Assembly: GCA_002778195.1 (NCBI GenBank)
Contig: PCDI01000005.1
Coordinates: 3,173,102 to 3,237,101 of the forward strand
Length of the DNA stretch: 64,000 nucleotides
DNA from: Raffaelea ambrosiae
Lineage: Eukaryota; Ascomycota; Sordariomycetes; Ophiostomatales; Ophiostomataceae
Direction: 5' to 3'
Position numbers and translations under genes: made by a program. Of this stretch, positions 11,633-22,681 are shown one piece after another; within the stretch, counting starts at the first letter, position 1; the number at the start of each line of letters is the position of its first letter. The notes under the pieces are model-generated. The model was not told the DNA's origin, made no database searches, and saw nothing but the letters and a program-made list of their open reading frames with translations.

Positions 11633-12621
11633 GGTTCGTGCCTGGTTTTTTTGGAAGGAAGGGGGGGGAAATGTTCCAGGTGGTGCGCGGTGCAGAGACA
11701 GTGGAGGAAAAGAAGACCGAGGCCAGTTCCTCGATGCCAGTACTTGAGGGGTCGGACAGCCGTTCGTCGGGGCGTCTTCGGGGCGGTCACGTGGCCGCCG
11801 AGACGATAAGGAGGGGACGGACCGTCCGACAGGCGCTAGTTTTGCCTGTCATAGCGATGACATACGGTGGATGTGTAGGCCGCCACAAGTCACTCCAACA
11901 CAGGGACGCCCTTTAGCAAATAAAATAAAAGCAAAAACAAAAATAAGCCGAATCAACAGCTACCCCAAATCCCACACGGGGCAAGAGGAGAAGCTCCCTG
12001 AAAGCGGTTAGCAGGAGGACCGACAGCCGACAGCTCTTCGGGACCGCATGGCCCCAGAGGTGCCAGAAGTGCACCACATCCCGAAGGGCCTCCTCCTTTC
12101 TCCTCCATTCGCCTCCACAACGAACCATGATTCGCAGCACTGCGTGTTGCCATGCCTCCCGAATCCCACCCACAGCAGGCCATGGGCCCAACGTGCCTGC
12201 GCAGACGACTGCGGCACCTGCGGCCTTCCGTCGGGCACGTCGAGTCTTCCTTGTCTGGTGCTAGTGACTGAACGGAAACCGTACACCCGATGAGACTTGC
12301 GAAAAAACAACCCCCTGGCTACTAGCCCGAGCACATATTATTCATTGCCTTTCCTCGATGGTTGCTGCATGTCTTCTTCTGTCTTCTGTCCCTGACAAAC
12401 CCTTGCCTACCCCCCAGTCCCTGTACCTTGGGCTACCTTTCCCGTCAGATACCGGGAGACACTGAGAGACACTGGGATACGGAGACACGAGACACGAGAC
12501 ACTAGACACGAGACACAAGACACAAGACACAAGACACAAGACACAAGACACAAGACACGAGACACGAGACACGCAGACACGGAGACACAGAGAAAGCCCG
12601 TGCAAGAGGACCCGACCCAAC
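11633..12621. promoter_or_regulatory. Divergent promoter region between SDR and monooxygenase fusion
   Basis: Nearly 1 kb without a convincing gene separates two divergent genes and probably serves both. It ends in a 7-bp minisatellite just upstream of the monooxygenase start. Confidence 0.5.
12484..12574. repeat. GACACAA/GACACGA 7-bp minisatellite
   Basis: Thirteen head-to-tail copies of a 7-bp unit (variants GACACGA, GACACTA, GACACAA, GACACGC) end 47 bp before the start codon at 12622. They would lie in the 5' leader or core promoter of the monooxygenase fusion gene. Looser GACAC-containing units continue to about 12591. Confidence 0.9.
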
Positions 12622-15171
12622 ATGGCGGCCACTGACAACACCGTGCCGGTGACAAACGGGCACGGCTCGGCCGTGGCCAGCGGCCCGCCCAGCGACCCGC
12701 CCAGCGGCGGCCTCCATGTTGTCATCATCGGCGCGGGCATCGGGGGCCTGACCACGGCCATCTACCTGCGCGGCCAGGGCCACAGGGTGACGCTGCTGGA
12801 GCAGTCCCGCTTCGCCAACGAGGTCGGCGCCGCCATGCACCTGGCCCCCAACTGCAACGGCCTGCTGCGCCGCATCGGCATCCGGGCCGAGGACATTGGC
12901 GCCAACCTCATGGAGCACGTCACCGAGTACGACGACAAGAACAACAAGACCCGCTCGGTCGACCTCGCCGAGAGCAACAAGCAGTGGCAGCATCCCTGGC
13001 ATCTCATCCACCGCGTCCACCTCCACGAAGAGCTCAAGCGGCGGGCGGCGTCGCCCGACTACGACGGCCTCCCGGCCGAGATGAAAATGTCCAGCCGCGT
13101 CGTCGACATCGACCCCCTCCATGCGGTGGCCACGCTGGAGAGCGGCGAGCAGGTCCAGGGCGATCTCATTATCGGCGCGGACGGCGTGCACGTACGTTGG
13201 GGCCCCGTCTTGGGAGGAGACCACCACGCCACCACCGAGAAAGAGCTTGCCGTTTTTTGTTGCGCGACAAGGTATACTAATGTCCTTGTTCATTGTAGTC
13301 CGTCGCCCGCAGCAAGGTCCCCGGCGGCACCATCACGACCAAGCCGTCGGGCAAGAGCGCCTTCCGCTTCCTCGTGGACCGCGCAACCGTGCTGCAGAAC
13401 CCGGTCACCGCCCAGTTTGCCCAGCAGGACGGAGAGCTGATCATCTGGTACGGCGCCGACCGCCGCGTCATCATGTACCCGTGCGACCGCAACCGGCAGC
13501 TGAACTTTGTGTGCATCCACCCCCGGGAGGAGAGCGATGCCACTGGTTCCCGCGAAAGTCGGTTTGGGCCTCCCTTTTTTTTTCTTTTTGTTTGTTTTTG
13601 TTTTCTTTTAAACAAACTTGACAAGAGTCGTGTCGTTGTCGACCATGCTGACAAACGTCTGTTTATGTCCAGACTGGAACGGCGTCACGAACAAGGCGGC
13701 CCTCTTGGCCGTGTACAAGAACTTTGACGAGCCGCTGAAGCAGCTCATCGGCATGGCCAACAGCGAGTCGCTCAAGGTCTGGGAGCTGCTGGACATGGAC
13801 ATCCTGCCGACCTGGACAAACAGCCGTCTGGCCCTGCTGGGCGACTCGGCCCACCCGTTCCTGCCACGTACGTTTGAACCCGCCATTGGACATAGGGCAC
13901 GACGAAGACCCCTCTTTTCTAACCACCGCCCCCTTTTTTTGTTTTGCAGACCAGGGCCAAGGTGCCGGTGTTGCCATCGAGGATGCTGCTGCGCTTGCTG
14001 TGGTCCTGCCGAAAGGCACCACTCCGGGCGACGTCGTGGAGCGTCTGAAGCTGTACCAAGATATCCGCTATACCCGGGCCAACAAGATTCAGCAATTCTC
14101 GCGGCTGGCCGGTCGTGATCTCAAGAACGACAAAGTCGACAGTGCGTCATTCTTTTTTTTTTGTGTTTTTTGTTTTTGCTTTTTGGGATCTCTTCCCCGT
14201 TTTCGCTCTCTCCCAGACCAAAAGGCTAACACAAAACAGTGATGGAATACACCAACTACAACTTTGGACACGACGAGTGGCACAACGCCAGCCAGGCCTT
14301 CCGCAAGTGGGACTGGGCCCGGAAGCCGCATCTCTACTGGCGCATGCCCATCTCGTTCGGGCCCTTCCCCGGCCCGCGCCAGACCTTTGAGGGCGCGGCC
14401 CGCAACGCGACCCAGTCGACCTTCACGACGGCCTCGATCAAGTTCAAGACGTCGCGGACGCTGCTGCAGAACCTGTTCCCGTCGGCCCAGTTCCGCTTCA
14501 AGAGCCCGGGCACGGTGGCGTATGCCAGCATCTCGCAGACCACGCTAAACAAGATGGCCTGGCTGGGCGGCTCCGGCTACCGCCACCTCGGCCTGTACGT
14601 GCACGGCGTGCAGTTCGTCAAGAAGGACGGCGACGTGGTCGACGGCACGTTCATGCCCCTGCTGTTCGAGAGCCTGACGGACCCCATCGTCAGCGGCCGC
14701 GAGGAGCTGGGCATGCCCAAGCTGTACTGCACCATCGACGTCTACCGGCGCGCCCACAGCTACCGCGTCCAGACCGGCTGGGAGGGCGCCACCTTTGGCA
14801 CCGTCGCCCTCGAGGGCCTCCGCGCGGCCGACCCGTCCGAGGACAAGGGCACCATCGGCGGCGAGGACGACGACGGCATCTTTGCCTACAAGTACATGCC
14901 GCGCGTGGGCGAGCGCGGCAAGTCGGACGTCGAGCACGCCACCTTTGTGCCGCATGCCGAGGAGTCCAAGGTGGTGCCCAGCACCGTCACCAAGGTGCTC
15001 AAGGCCGACAAGGGAAGCTTCGTCTGGGATCCCATGGACTGGGACGCCCTGCCGACGCTCCACCACGTCATCGCCCGACTGGCCGAGATTCCTGTCTACG
15101 AGGTCGTGAGTGCCAAGGTGGTCGAGGGCGTCGGTGTCCCGGACGTCTCCAGTGCCCGGAAGATCGAGTAG
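12622..15171 (+). CDS. FAD monooxygenase fused to an acetoacetate-decarboxylase-like domain
   Basis: Exons 12622-13191, 13299-13557, 13673-13867, 13950-14141 and 14240-15171 give 715 aa, all in phase. Residues 31-430 are a PHBH/salicylate-hydroxylase-type monooxygenase: IGAGIGGL (36-43) binds ADP, GADGVH is the GD-type motif, and LLGDSAHPFLP then HQGQGAGVAIEDA is the classic FAD-ribityl motif. The usual C-terminal block of these enzymes, NFGHDEWHN, is present. From about residue 440 a second domain begins that matches acetoacetate decarboxylase-like proteins (YRHLGLYVHGVQ, then GREELGMPKL with Lys566 at the Schiff-base position). The family's usual PKK pair is PKL here, so the second Lys is missing. 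One chain could hydroxylate a substrate and then decarboxylate or otherwise process the product. The reaction and substrate are unknown; the fusion itself is supported by an in-phase last intron. Confidence 0.9.
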
Positions 15172-16122
15172 GTGGGTGGGAGGTGGAGGCGCACACCGAA
15201 TGCAGTTGATGCATGGCTGTTCTGTCCCCTGTTTGTTGCCGCTGGGCTTGACTGTATGTAGACTTTGCAGTTGATGCTCATTCTAAACCTGTAAACTTGT
15301 CTGGTTTGCTTTTGTTTGGGATGTGAACTTCATTGTACAAATCAGTTGTATTGGCAAAATACTTGGAACTGCTTTTCACTCTCAACTGCTTCTAATGCTT
15401 CTCTTACGCCCAATACATTAATCACCTTCAACTACTTTGAATACTACTTTACTCCTGTTGAATACTTTCAAACTACTTTCAAATTACGTCCGTTGTCAAA
15501 CTCCGCAGAATTGAATGCAGCAATGCACAAGACTTGCCTTGTGAAACAGATCACGTACAGGTGAAAGAACACCATCAGAATAACGCGATGCCGTTCATAG
15601 CTGTCCACTGTTGCACTACTGCGCTGCCAGTACTCTCCGAGCTCCACTCCTTCAGTGTGCTTCGGCAGCAATTCTTGCAATGTGCCGCGGCACTTCCTCG
15701 CGCGTCTCCCGTCCACTTCCGACTCGCAAAACTCACCCACATCCCGAAACCAGCCTACTGCTGCCGCTGCTTAGTACTCCACACCACGAACACCCCAAGT
15801 CTAGGCGTCGTAGTCCAGTCCTTAGCTGCGGAGATGCAGGGATTCTTGGGGAGTAGCGAGTCCCCCCCCCCGGAAATCCATCCGCAGCCGTCCACTTCCC
15901 ACTCCAGGCAGAGGGCCCCTCGACTAACACGCCTTCTTCCAGGGTGCATTTATTGAGCCGTTCTCTGCGAGGCAGTAGAGTAGGCCAGCGCCTGCGGAAA
16001 TAATACACCCAATCTAGAAACCGCTTCCTCCACCGTCACCCAGTGCCAGTGCCAGTGCCACCAGACCTTGTCATTGCTTTCTTGTTCTTCGTTCGGTCCA
16101 CACCAACGTGCCTAGTTCGACC
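15172..16122. other. Intergenic: monooxygenase 3' end and SDR promoter
   Basis: No convincing gene was seen. It has an AT-richer stretch at about 15300-15560 and small open frames without recognisable motifs. Confidence 0.55.
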
Positions 16123-16914
16123 ATGCCCTCCGCCTCCTCCTCCTCCACAGCCCCCACCCTCCAGGGCAAGGTGGCGGTGGTGTCCGGCAGCAACAGCGGC
16201 ATCGGCCAGGCCATCGCCCAAGAGCTCGCCGATCGCGGGGCCCATGTGGTCGTCAACTACCCCTTCCCCTCGCTGGCTGCAGAGGCCGACGCCGTGGCGG
16301 CTAGCCTCCCCACCAGGTCGGTCGCCGTGTGCGCAGACCTGAGCACCGTGGAGGGGCCCCAGGCGCTGGTGGACGCGGCGGCCGCCGCGTTTGGGCACGT
16401 CGACATCCTCGTCAACAACGTGGCCCTGGCCGTGAACCTGCCCTTTGAGGAGCACACGCTGGAGCACTGGGACGCGCTGGTCAACCTCAACTGCCGCGGC
16501 ACGTTCCTGCTCACGCAGAGCGTCCTCCGCCACCTGCCCCCCAACAGCCCCAGCCGCATCGTGAACATCTGCTCCGTCAGCGCCCGCGCGGCGCCGCCTC
16601 TGCAGACCATCTATGCCGGCACCAAGGGCATGGTGGACTCGTTTACGCGCGTCTGGGCCAAGGAGCTGCCGCCCAAGTATCCCGCCCTGACCGTCAACGC
16701 GGTGTCGCCGGGCCCAACCGCCACCGCCGGCTTCTTGGCCGCGGGCGAGGAGGCCATGAAGGTCCTGCAGCCCACCATTGACGCCACGCCGGCAGGGAAA
16801 CGCATGGGCAGGCCCGAGGAGATCGCGTACGCGGTGGCCTTCCTGTGCGAGGAGAGGGCAGGGTGGGTCAACGGCCAGCATCTGTTCGTGAATGGGGGGC
16901 TGCACATTGACTGA
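16123..16914 (+). CDS. Short-chain dehydrogenase/reductase (SDR), FabG-like
   Basis: An intronless 263-aa classical SDR. The ATG at 16123 is chosen because it has a reasonable context and is followed by a short Ser-rich leader and then the Rossmann start. Motifs: GSNSGIG (cofactor site), NNVA, NICSVSA with the catalytic Ser, Tyr164/Lys168 in YAGTK, and the PGPT turn followed by GRPEEIA and VNGQHLFVNGG near the end. It is expected to interconvert an alcohol and a ketone with NAD(P)H. Unlike the other cluster SDR it has no introns, and the two are clearly different subgroups. The same-strand neighbours are the monooxygenase fusion and the histidinol-dehydrogenase-like gene. Confidence 0.93.
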   Translation: MPSASSSSTAPTLQGKVAVVSGSNSGIGQAIAQELADRGAHVVVNYPFPSLAAEADAVAASLPTRSVAVCADLSTVEGPQALVDAAAAAFGHVDILVNNVALAVNLPFEEHTLEHWDALVNLNCRGTFLLTQSVLRHLPPNSPSRIVNICSVSARAAPPLQTIYAGTKGMVDSFTRVWAKELPPKYPALTVNAVSPGPTATAGFLAAGEEAMKVLQPTIDATPAGKRMGRPEEIAYAVAFLCEERAGWVNGQHLFVNGGLHID

Positions 16915-17315
16915 GCTACGAGGACCGGGGAGGAGGAGGAGGGTGATTGATTCGCCCGCTTGTTTTTTTTTTTTTTTTTTTTCTCTCTCTCTTTTCTCTC
17001 GGCCCCTCACGTCCCCACACCTCCCCGACAGCAGGAAGACCCAGCGAGAAGATGAGGAGGGGGGATAGATCGGAACGGAAAGGGAACAGTCCAGCCTAGG
17101 TGGTATTCCCTGGACGGGGCGCCTGATGCAATGAGCTAGTTAGCTAGCAAAACATATTGTCTTGCGGGGGGAGCAAAGATGTTCCCGGCTCCGGTCCTTC
17201 TTTTTTTTCAGACATTCACGTTCCATATAAGGATTGCTAGGCAGACCGCATGCCAATAAAGAGCTGTAGCGCATCGTATGACTCTGACTTTATTACCAAG
17301 CATCACCAACTCATC
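16915..17315. other. Intergenic: SDR terminator and HDH-like promoter
   Basis: No gene was seen. A long T run (about 16962-16982) follows the SDR stop, and a TATA-like CATATAAGG lies about 90 bp before the start at 17316. Confidence 0.5.
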
Positions 17316-18907
17316 ATGGCACCGAAGCACCTGAAGAAGCCGACGGCCAGCACCACGACGGCGGCGGCGGTCACGGCCAGCAATGTCCCGACCATTGTCA
17401 AGTCTGTCATTGCAAGCATCCGGAAGGATGGCGATGCTGCTGTGCGCCAGTACAGCGAAAAGTTCGACAAGTGGTCTCCTGCGTCGTTCAAGCTCTCTGC
17501 GGCCGAGATCGAGCATGCCATCGCCCAGGTGCCGGCCAAGACCATCGAGGACATCAAGGAGGTCCAGGCCAACGTGCGGCGGTTTGCCACGGCGCAGAAG
17601 GATTCGCTCAGGGAGTTTGAGCTGGAGACCGCACCCGGCGTGTTCCTGGGCCAGAAGAACAACCCGATCGATTCGGTGGGCGCGTGAGTAGACAACTGCT
17701 CTTGATCATTGCAGGGCAAAAAAAAAAAAGAAAAAAAAAAGAAAATAAGAAAATAAGAAAATGAATAAAAAAGAATAAAAAAACAACAAAAACGGCGCTG
17801 ATGCAGGTGGACACACACCATCGAATAGATACATTCCTGGAGGCCGCTATCCCCTTCTCGCATCGGCCCATATGACCGTTCTCACGGCCAAGGTGGCCGG
17901 CGTCAAGCACGTCGTGGCCTGCACGCCGCCGGACCGCGGCCGCATCCCGAATACGACCGTGGCTGCGATGCACTTCGCTGGCGCCGACTCCATCTTTGTG
18001 CTGGGTGGCATCCAGGCCGTGGCCGCCATGGCCGTGGGCACGGAGACGGTGCCCAAGGTCAACTTCCTGGCTGGCCCCGGCAACGCGTTCGTGGCCGAGG
18101 CCAAGCGCCAGCTCTACGGCGAGATCGGCATCGACCTGTTCGCGGGCCCGACCGAGGTGCTCATCGTCGCCGACGAGTCGGCCGATCCGTTCATGTGCGC
18201 GACGGATCTGCTGTCCCAGGCCGAGCATGGCCCGGACAGCCCGGCGGTCCTCGTCACATCCTCGGCCGAGGTGGGCCAGAAGACGATCGAGCTCTGCGAC
18301 AAGCTTCTCGAGACACTGGTCACGGCCCCCATTGCCAGCGTGTCGTGGAAGAACCTGGGCGAGGTGGTCGTGGTGGACTCCGTCGACGAGGCCTATGCGG
18401 TCGCCGACACCTATGCCTCGGAGCATGTCCAGATTCTGACCAAGAACCCCCGCGATGCCCTGCAAAAAATGCAGCACTACGGTGCCCTCTTCCTGGGCCC
18501 CATGACCTGCGTCTCGTATGGTGACAAGGTAAGCGAGTTCATCCTTCCAATGTTTGGTCGATTTTGTTTTTGTTTTGTTTTATTTTGTTTTGTTTTTCTA
18601 TTTATCACTTCCAGTAATGACGTGCTGGCTAACTTGGAAAAAGTGCATCGGCACAAACCATGTCCTTCCCACGAGAGGTGCTGCTCGGTACACGGGTGGT
18701 CTCTGGGTGGGCAAGTTTCTGCGGACCGTCACCTACCAGGAAGTCCGGACGCCGGAAGAGAGCGGCCGGCTGGGCCAGCTCTGCGGCCGGGCTGCCCGGA
18801 CAGAGCTGTTTGAAGGACACGCCCGGTCAGGAGACCTGCGCGCACATCTGTATCTCGGCGACTCGATCTCTTGGATAGATACAGCCAAGTCAGAGTCGAA
18901 GTTGTGA
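17316..18907 (+). CDS. Histidinol-dehydrogenase-like NAD-dependent dehydrogenase with C-terminal SKL
   Basis: Exons 17316-17683, 17829-18528 and 18644-18907 give 443 aa. It matches the histidinol dehydrogenase family along its length and is stand-alone, unlike the fungal histidine enzyme, which is part of a trifunctional His4 protein. The zinc ligands expected from E. coli HisD are all at matching spots: Gln253 and His256 (SQAEHG), Asp355 (YGDK) and His415 (EGHARSG). The catalytic Glu/His pair is Glu321-His322 (SEHVQ). The last three residues are SKL, the canonical type 1 peroxisomal signal. Members outside histidine synthesis include sulfopropanediol 3-dehydrogenase, so a four-electron alcohol-to-acid oxidation of a small catabolic alcohol is plausible. 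The acceptor AAG ending at 18643 was chosen because it restores CIGTNHVLPT. An in-frame ATG at 17250 would add 22 residues. Confidence 0.9.
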
Positions 18908-19783
18908 GGAGGGCAGATACGAGCAATCGAGAACTACGGGTGTGTTCTAGCTGCACGCAACTTTGCTGCCGACTATAGAAGTGTAGAAAAGTATTGCGAT
19001 GAGTTTGGTAATCATTTACACGTTTTTTCCACTGTTCTTGGAACCAAATAGAATGAGAGACATCGGTAGCCTGGCAAGCATCAGTGCCATAAACGGGCAC
19101 AAGACCAGTCAGGGTATGCTATGTGTCTACAACGATTCCTACTTTCCGCGTCCTTTCGGCGAATCCCGAGCGGAAAAAGAAGTCTGGAACACTTTCGCCT
19201 CAGGCTACCTCGAGGCCTCAGATGCTATACTGGAAAAGGGCCAGGCTGCGATGCTCGAACTGCCGATGTGATGAAGATGGAATCTGAGAGGAGGCCGAGG
19301 GCGGACTACAGCACACCCGAGAATAGCGCATGAATAGGATTGCGACACCCTGATCATGGCGAACCGATGACAGCGACCAGACAACAACTCACGAGGCAGC
19401 CTTCCTTTCCTACAGGTCGGGAGCGGATGCATGTAAGCCACTCTCTCTTGAAAATGCTAGGAGCCACTGGCCGTCGGGAGGATGAGCAAGTATCGCTACT
19501 CATATGGTAGTCCTACATCTCGCCCATTGCACAAAGCTGCATCGATTGAATGAGTCTTGTGTCTCGACTGCAGCACACGACACGTCCGAAAAAGCCCATC
19601 ACCATCAGGAACCATCTTTTGCAAGCAGCACACGTGCAGTTGCTTATTGTGTAGACAAACATCTAATAGCGGACATGTGCGTACAATACCGCGGCGACAT
19701 TGGGCATCTTTATGCTACACAAAGTCTTCTGAACACGTAGACGGCGTAGACTGCTTGGCTTATACATGCATCGTCCGTCTTGT
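18908..19783. other. Intergenic, convergent 3' ends
   Basis: No convincing gene was seen. A 90-codon open frame at 18999-19271 has no recognisable motif and is probably chance. The stretch separates the cluster on the left from the minus-strand genes on the right. Confidence 0.5.
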
Positions 19784-20449
19784 TTACTTTGTGACGGTTT
19801 CCAGCCCAGTAAAGTTTACCTGCAGGCTCTTGCCGCCAGAAGTGTTATCCGGATCGGGCTGCGCTGCATAAACTCCCAGCAAAACATCCTCTCCCAGATC
19901 GGCGTCGTCGAGGAAAACCCAAGGCACCTGGCGAATCATGGACTTCTGGTCACCCTTGTAAAGCCACACAACCAGAGCGTTCTCGTCCCGCGTAAACGCA
20001 AAGGTGGCGTCCGAAACATGGCCAGCCACAGCATCCAGAGGAACCAGGCTCCATTCTGCCCAGCCAGATCTGGATTTTCCAACCACACTGAGGCACGGGA
20101 CGCCATCGCTGGTCTCTATGCCGGCCTTGACCCAGGCCGGATGCGAGGCCCGCGTGTTTGCGTTGTTGGCATCCGGCAGGGGATTGTTCAGGGTGGGAAT
20201 GATGAAGATCAGGCCCCCCTGGTCGAATTGGGCTTTCCACAGCGCAGACACCGTGACCTTGGCCGAGACAAAGCCTTCTTTCTTGATCTTGCGGCTGGCT
20301 ATGGGCGCATCAAAGAAGTAAGCTTCCTTGGGAACCGGGACGGCGTAGACATCCGACTTTGGAGGCGCAAAAAGGCAGAGACTGGTCTCTGCGCCACCAA
20401 TCGGCGTTGGCGCGTCATAGTTGATGGTGATCAGAGTCTCGTTGGCCAT
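19784..20449 (-). CDS. DUF1349 (concanavalin-like) domain protein
   Basis: An intronless 221-aa protein on the minus strand, with the start taken at 20449 (MANETLITINYDAP); an in-frame ATG 22 codons further out is possible. The pattern of beta strands, with KEGFVSAKVTV, AQFDQGGLIF, WVKAGIE and an ending in LQVNFTGLETV, is that of the DUF1349 family, whose members have a concanavalin/lectin-like sandwich fold and include proteins described as regulators of enolase in yeast. No enzymatic residues are known for the family. No signal peptide follows the chosen start. It lies 579 bp from a hydrolase gene on the same strand, with no evident functional link. Confidence 0.75.
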   Translation of the reverse strand: MANETLITINYDAPTPIGGAETSLCLFAPPKSDVYAVPVPKEAYFFDAPIASRKIKKEGFVSAKVTVSALWKAQFDQGGLIFIIPTLNNPLPDANNANTRASHPAWVKAGIETSDGVPCLSVVGKSRSGWAEWSLVPLDAVAGHVSDATFAFTRDENALVVWLYKGDQKSMIRQVPWVFLDDADLGEDVLLGVYAAQPDPDNTSGGKSLQVNFTGLETVTK

Positions 20450-21028
20450 GGCTATGAGAGCAATACCCGGCTGTGGTGAGTTGGCGTTGACAAGCGGGAC
20501 GAAGAACCAGCACAAAACGAAAGGACAGAGGGCTCGTTCATATAGTTTTGCCGGCGGTGGTGAAATGCCCCGCAGCCATAACGTTCGGCGCTGTAGCTAC
20601 GGTGCTACCTTATCGTGCCACAATCATAAGCAGTAACTACTCAAAAGTGCCTGCATTGGTGTCATCCGAACGAGGGTGCAGCGTGCCGCAGATTAACCGA
20701 AGTTTGTCCGTCGAGGAGTGCTCGCGTCGACAATGAACCGTGGCCTCTCCTGTATGACTCCGATTCATCTGGACTGCTGTTTGGGAGAGGCCAAGTCGGA
20801 ATTGGTCATGTTTGTGCAGCGGACAGCTGTCGCGTAGAAGAACAGGGAAAGCACACGTCGCAGAGGCAGTGTTCTTCTATTATGGCACCATGATAGCACG
20901 TTTTGCTCATGCTATGATAAATCGGTCCCATTCAATGTCCACTGAAGATTTTCTCCTTACATTCATCGCTGCCTTTGTTTGAAAAAAGAGAAAAAAAGGA
21001 GACCATGCCAAACTGTGCTGCCAGCACT
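20450..21028. other. Intergenic between DUF1349 and hydrolase genes
   Basis: No gene or structured element was seen; it should hold the promoter of the DUF1349 gene and the terminator of the hydrolase gene. Confidence 0.5.
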
Positions 21029-22036
21029 TTACGCCTCAAGCCACCACTCGTCAAAGACTTTCACGAGACCACGCTGCAGGCCCACCACGGCAGCACAGCC
21101 GTGGTCTTCAAGCTCGAATTCTTGGATCCACACCTCCTTCAGGTGGCCGCTCTTCTTCAGTCGCGCTGCCAGGTCGATTGCGTTGCGGTTCATTTTCCTT
21201 GCCTTGGCATCTTTCAGATGCTGCTGGTAGCGTTCCTCTGATTCGCCCGGCTTCCGCAAAGGGCTCTCCTCGGCTGTTCCGAATGTGATGTACAGGTTGG
21301 CGTTCTGCGCTGGGCGGTCCTTGCGGCCGAGAAATTCTTTCTCGTTCTCTTCTACAATGGTGCAGCCGTTGTACCAGATCGACGGGCTGGCGGCAATGTA
21401 GGTGGAGAAGAGGCCTGGCCTCGTAAAGAGCGAATACAACGTAAAGAGACCACCAAACGAATGCCCAAAGAGAATCTGCGGCATCTTGTCGCATGGCAGA
21501 TTCGGGAGAAGCTTGTGTGCTTCTGGCATCAACACCTCCTCGAGCACCTTGTGAAATCCGTCAGCCCCGCCGTAGGCAATCTTGCCCCAAACAGAAACGG
21601 TCTCGTCTGGCGGGCTGGGCGATCCGTTCTTGCTAGGTGGGGTCAGGTCCCACGACCGCCTGTCCGGCATGTACACGGCCGTCGTGGTCGGGTAGCCGAT
21701 GCCGACAATGACAGCGTCTTTCCGGGACATAAACTGCATGCGACGGACAATGTCGGTGGCTGTGAAGAAATAGGCATTCGCGTCGAGAACATATCTGGAC
21801 GCCACGTCAACACATAGCAGCTAGCAATACGATGCGAAGAAAGGGGTCATAGGCAAGGCCACACACATGATGGGCACGCTGGCCACGTCGGGCTTGTCGC
21901 TGGTCCCATCGGGGCTCCAGGTCAACGGCCACGAGGCCGTGAGGAGATACTTGCCGCGAGTCGTGTCCACCAGAGTCTGGCGACTGTTTGGCAGCTGGAC
22001 AGACATGGACGTGGATGACTGGGCAATTTTGGTCAT
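21029..22036 (-). CDS. Esterase-D-type alpha/beta hydrolase
   Basis: Exons 21867-22036 and 21029-21794 on the minus strand give 311 aa. The join restores PIIYVLDANAYFF, the standard N-terminal block of the putative esterase (PF00756) family, which includes Fes/IroE siderophore esterases and feruloyl-type esterases. The nucleophile elbow is GHSFGG with Ser169, preceded by the typical LP..CDKMPQILF segment. DHGCAAVVG near the C-terminus carries the likely catalytic His. It would hydrolyse a carboxylic ester in the cytosol; no signal peptide is visible. Siderophore-esterase homologues of this length are common in fungi, but no siderophore genes are seen nearby, so the substrate stays open. Confidence 0.87.
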
Positions 22037-22681
22037 AATTGTGCTGTTGGGCCTGGCCAGGAAATCAGACGACCGGCTTCGTCGACAAAGAAGCAGAGAC
22101 GGGGCGGGATGCAAGAGAATACCTTGCAGTTCAATATGATTCTGTGTTCGATCGACTTCCTGATCTCGCTGGTCCGAGAGCCTGTTTGTATGGCGAAGAC
22201 ACCATGGGTGGGAAGGCGGAAATTCCAGAAGCAGGGCAGTTTATACTACGTCGTGGTTGGAGAATACGAGCCCTGGTCGCTTCTTGGCGCATTTGTCATT
22301 GTTTCCGATTTTGTCGTAGCAGCATCCACCACACCATCAGATAAGATGGGGAAAGGGCTCACTGGTGGTGTGGTACTAGCCAAACGCGTGCCTCTGTGGC
22401 TCTGGCCAAGACCACGGAACTGTTCATTGTGGTGATGACAGGAATGCGTTTACTATGTAGCTACTTCCTAGGCCGGCTCAAATTTCCAGTGCTAGATAGC
22501 TTGGTATTTTGCTGAATAGCCTATCGATAGCTAATTAGTCTAAATCTAATTTGTCCTCTACCTGTAATTTTTGATTTTTTTTTGTTTTTCCCCAGTCTAA
22601 ATCTATATATTTCTTTTTGCTCCGTACAACCAAGAATGTTCCATTTCGCCACGTTATCAAATTCCCACGCCATTGCTGTTG
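22037..22681. other. Intergenic: ABC transporter 3' end and hydrolase promoter
   Basis: No gene was seen. AT-rich sequence around 22500-22620 follows the transporter stop on the minus strand. Confidence 0.5.

Noticed and set aside
17250..17315. Upstream in-frame ATG for the HDH-like protein
   Set aside because: The downstream ATG at 17316 has a better context; the extra residues show no family match. It remains possible.
18999..19271. 90-codon open frame after the HDH-like gene
   Set aside because: No motif and no supporting structure; too short to claim.
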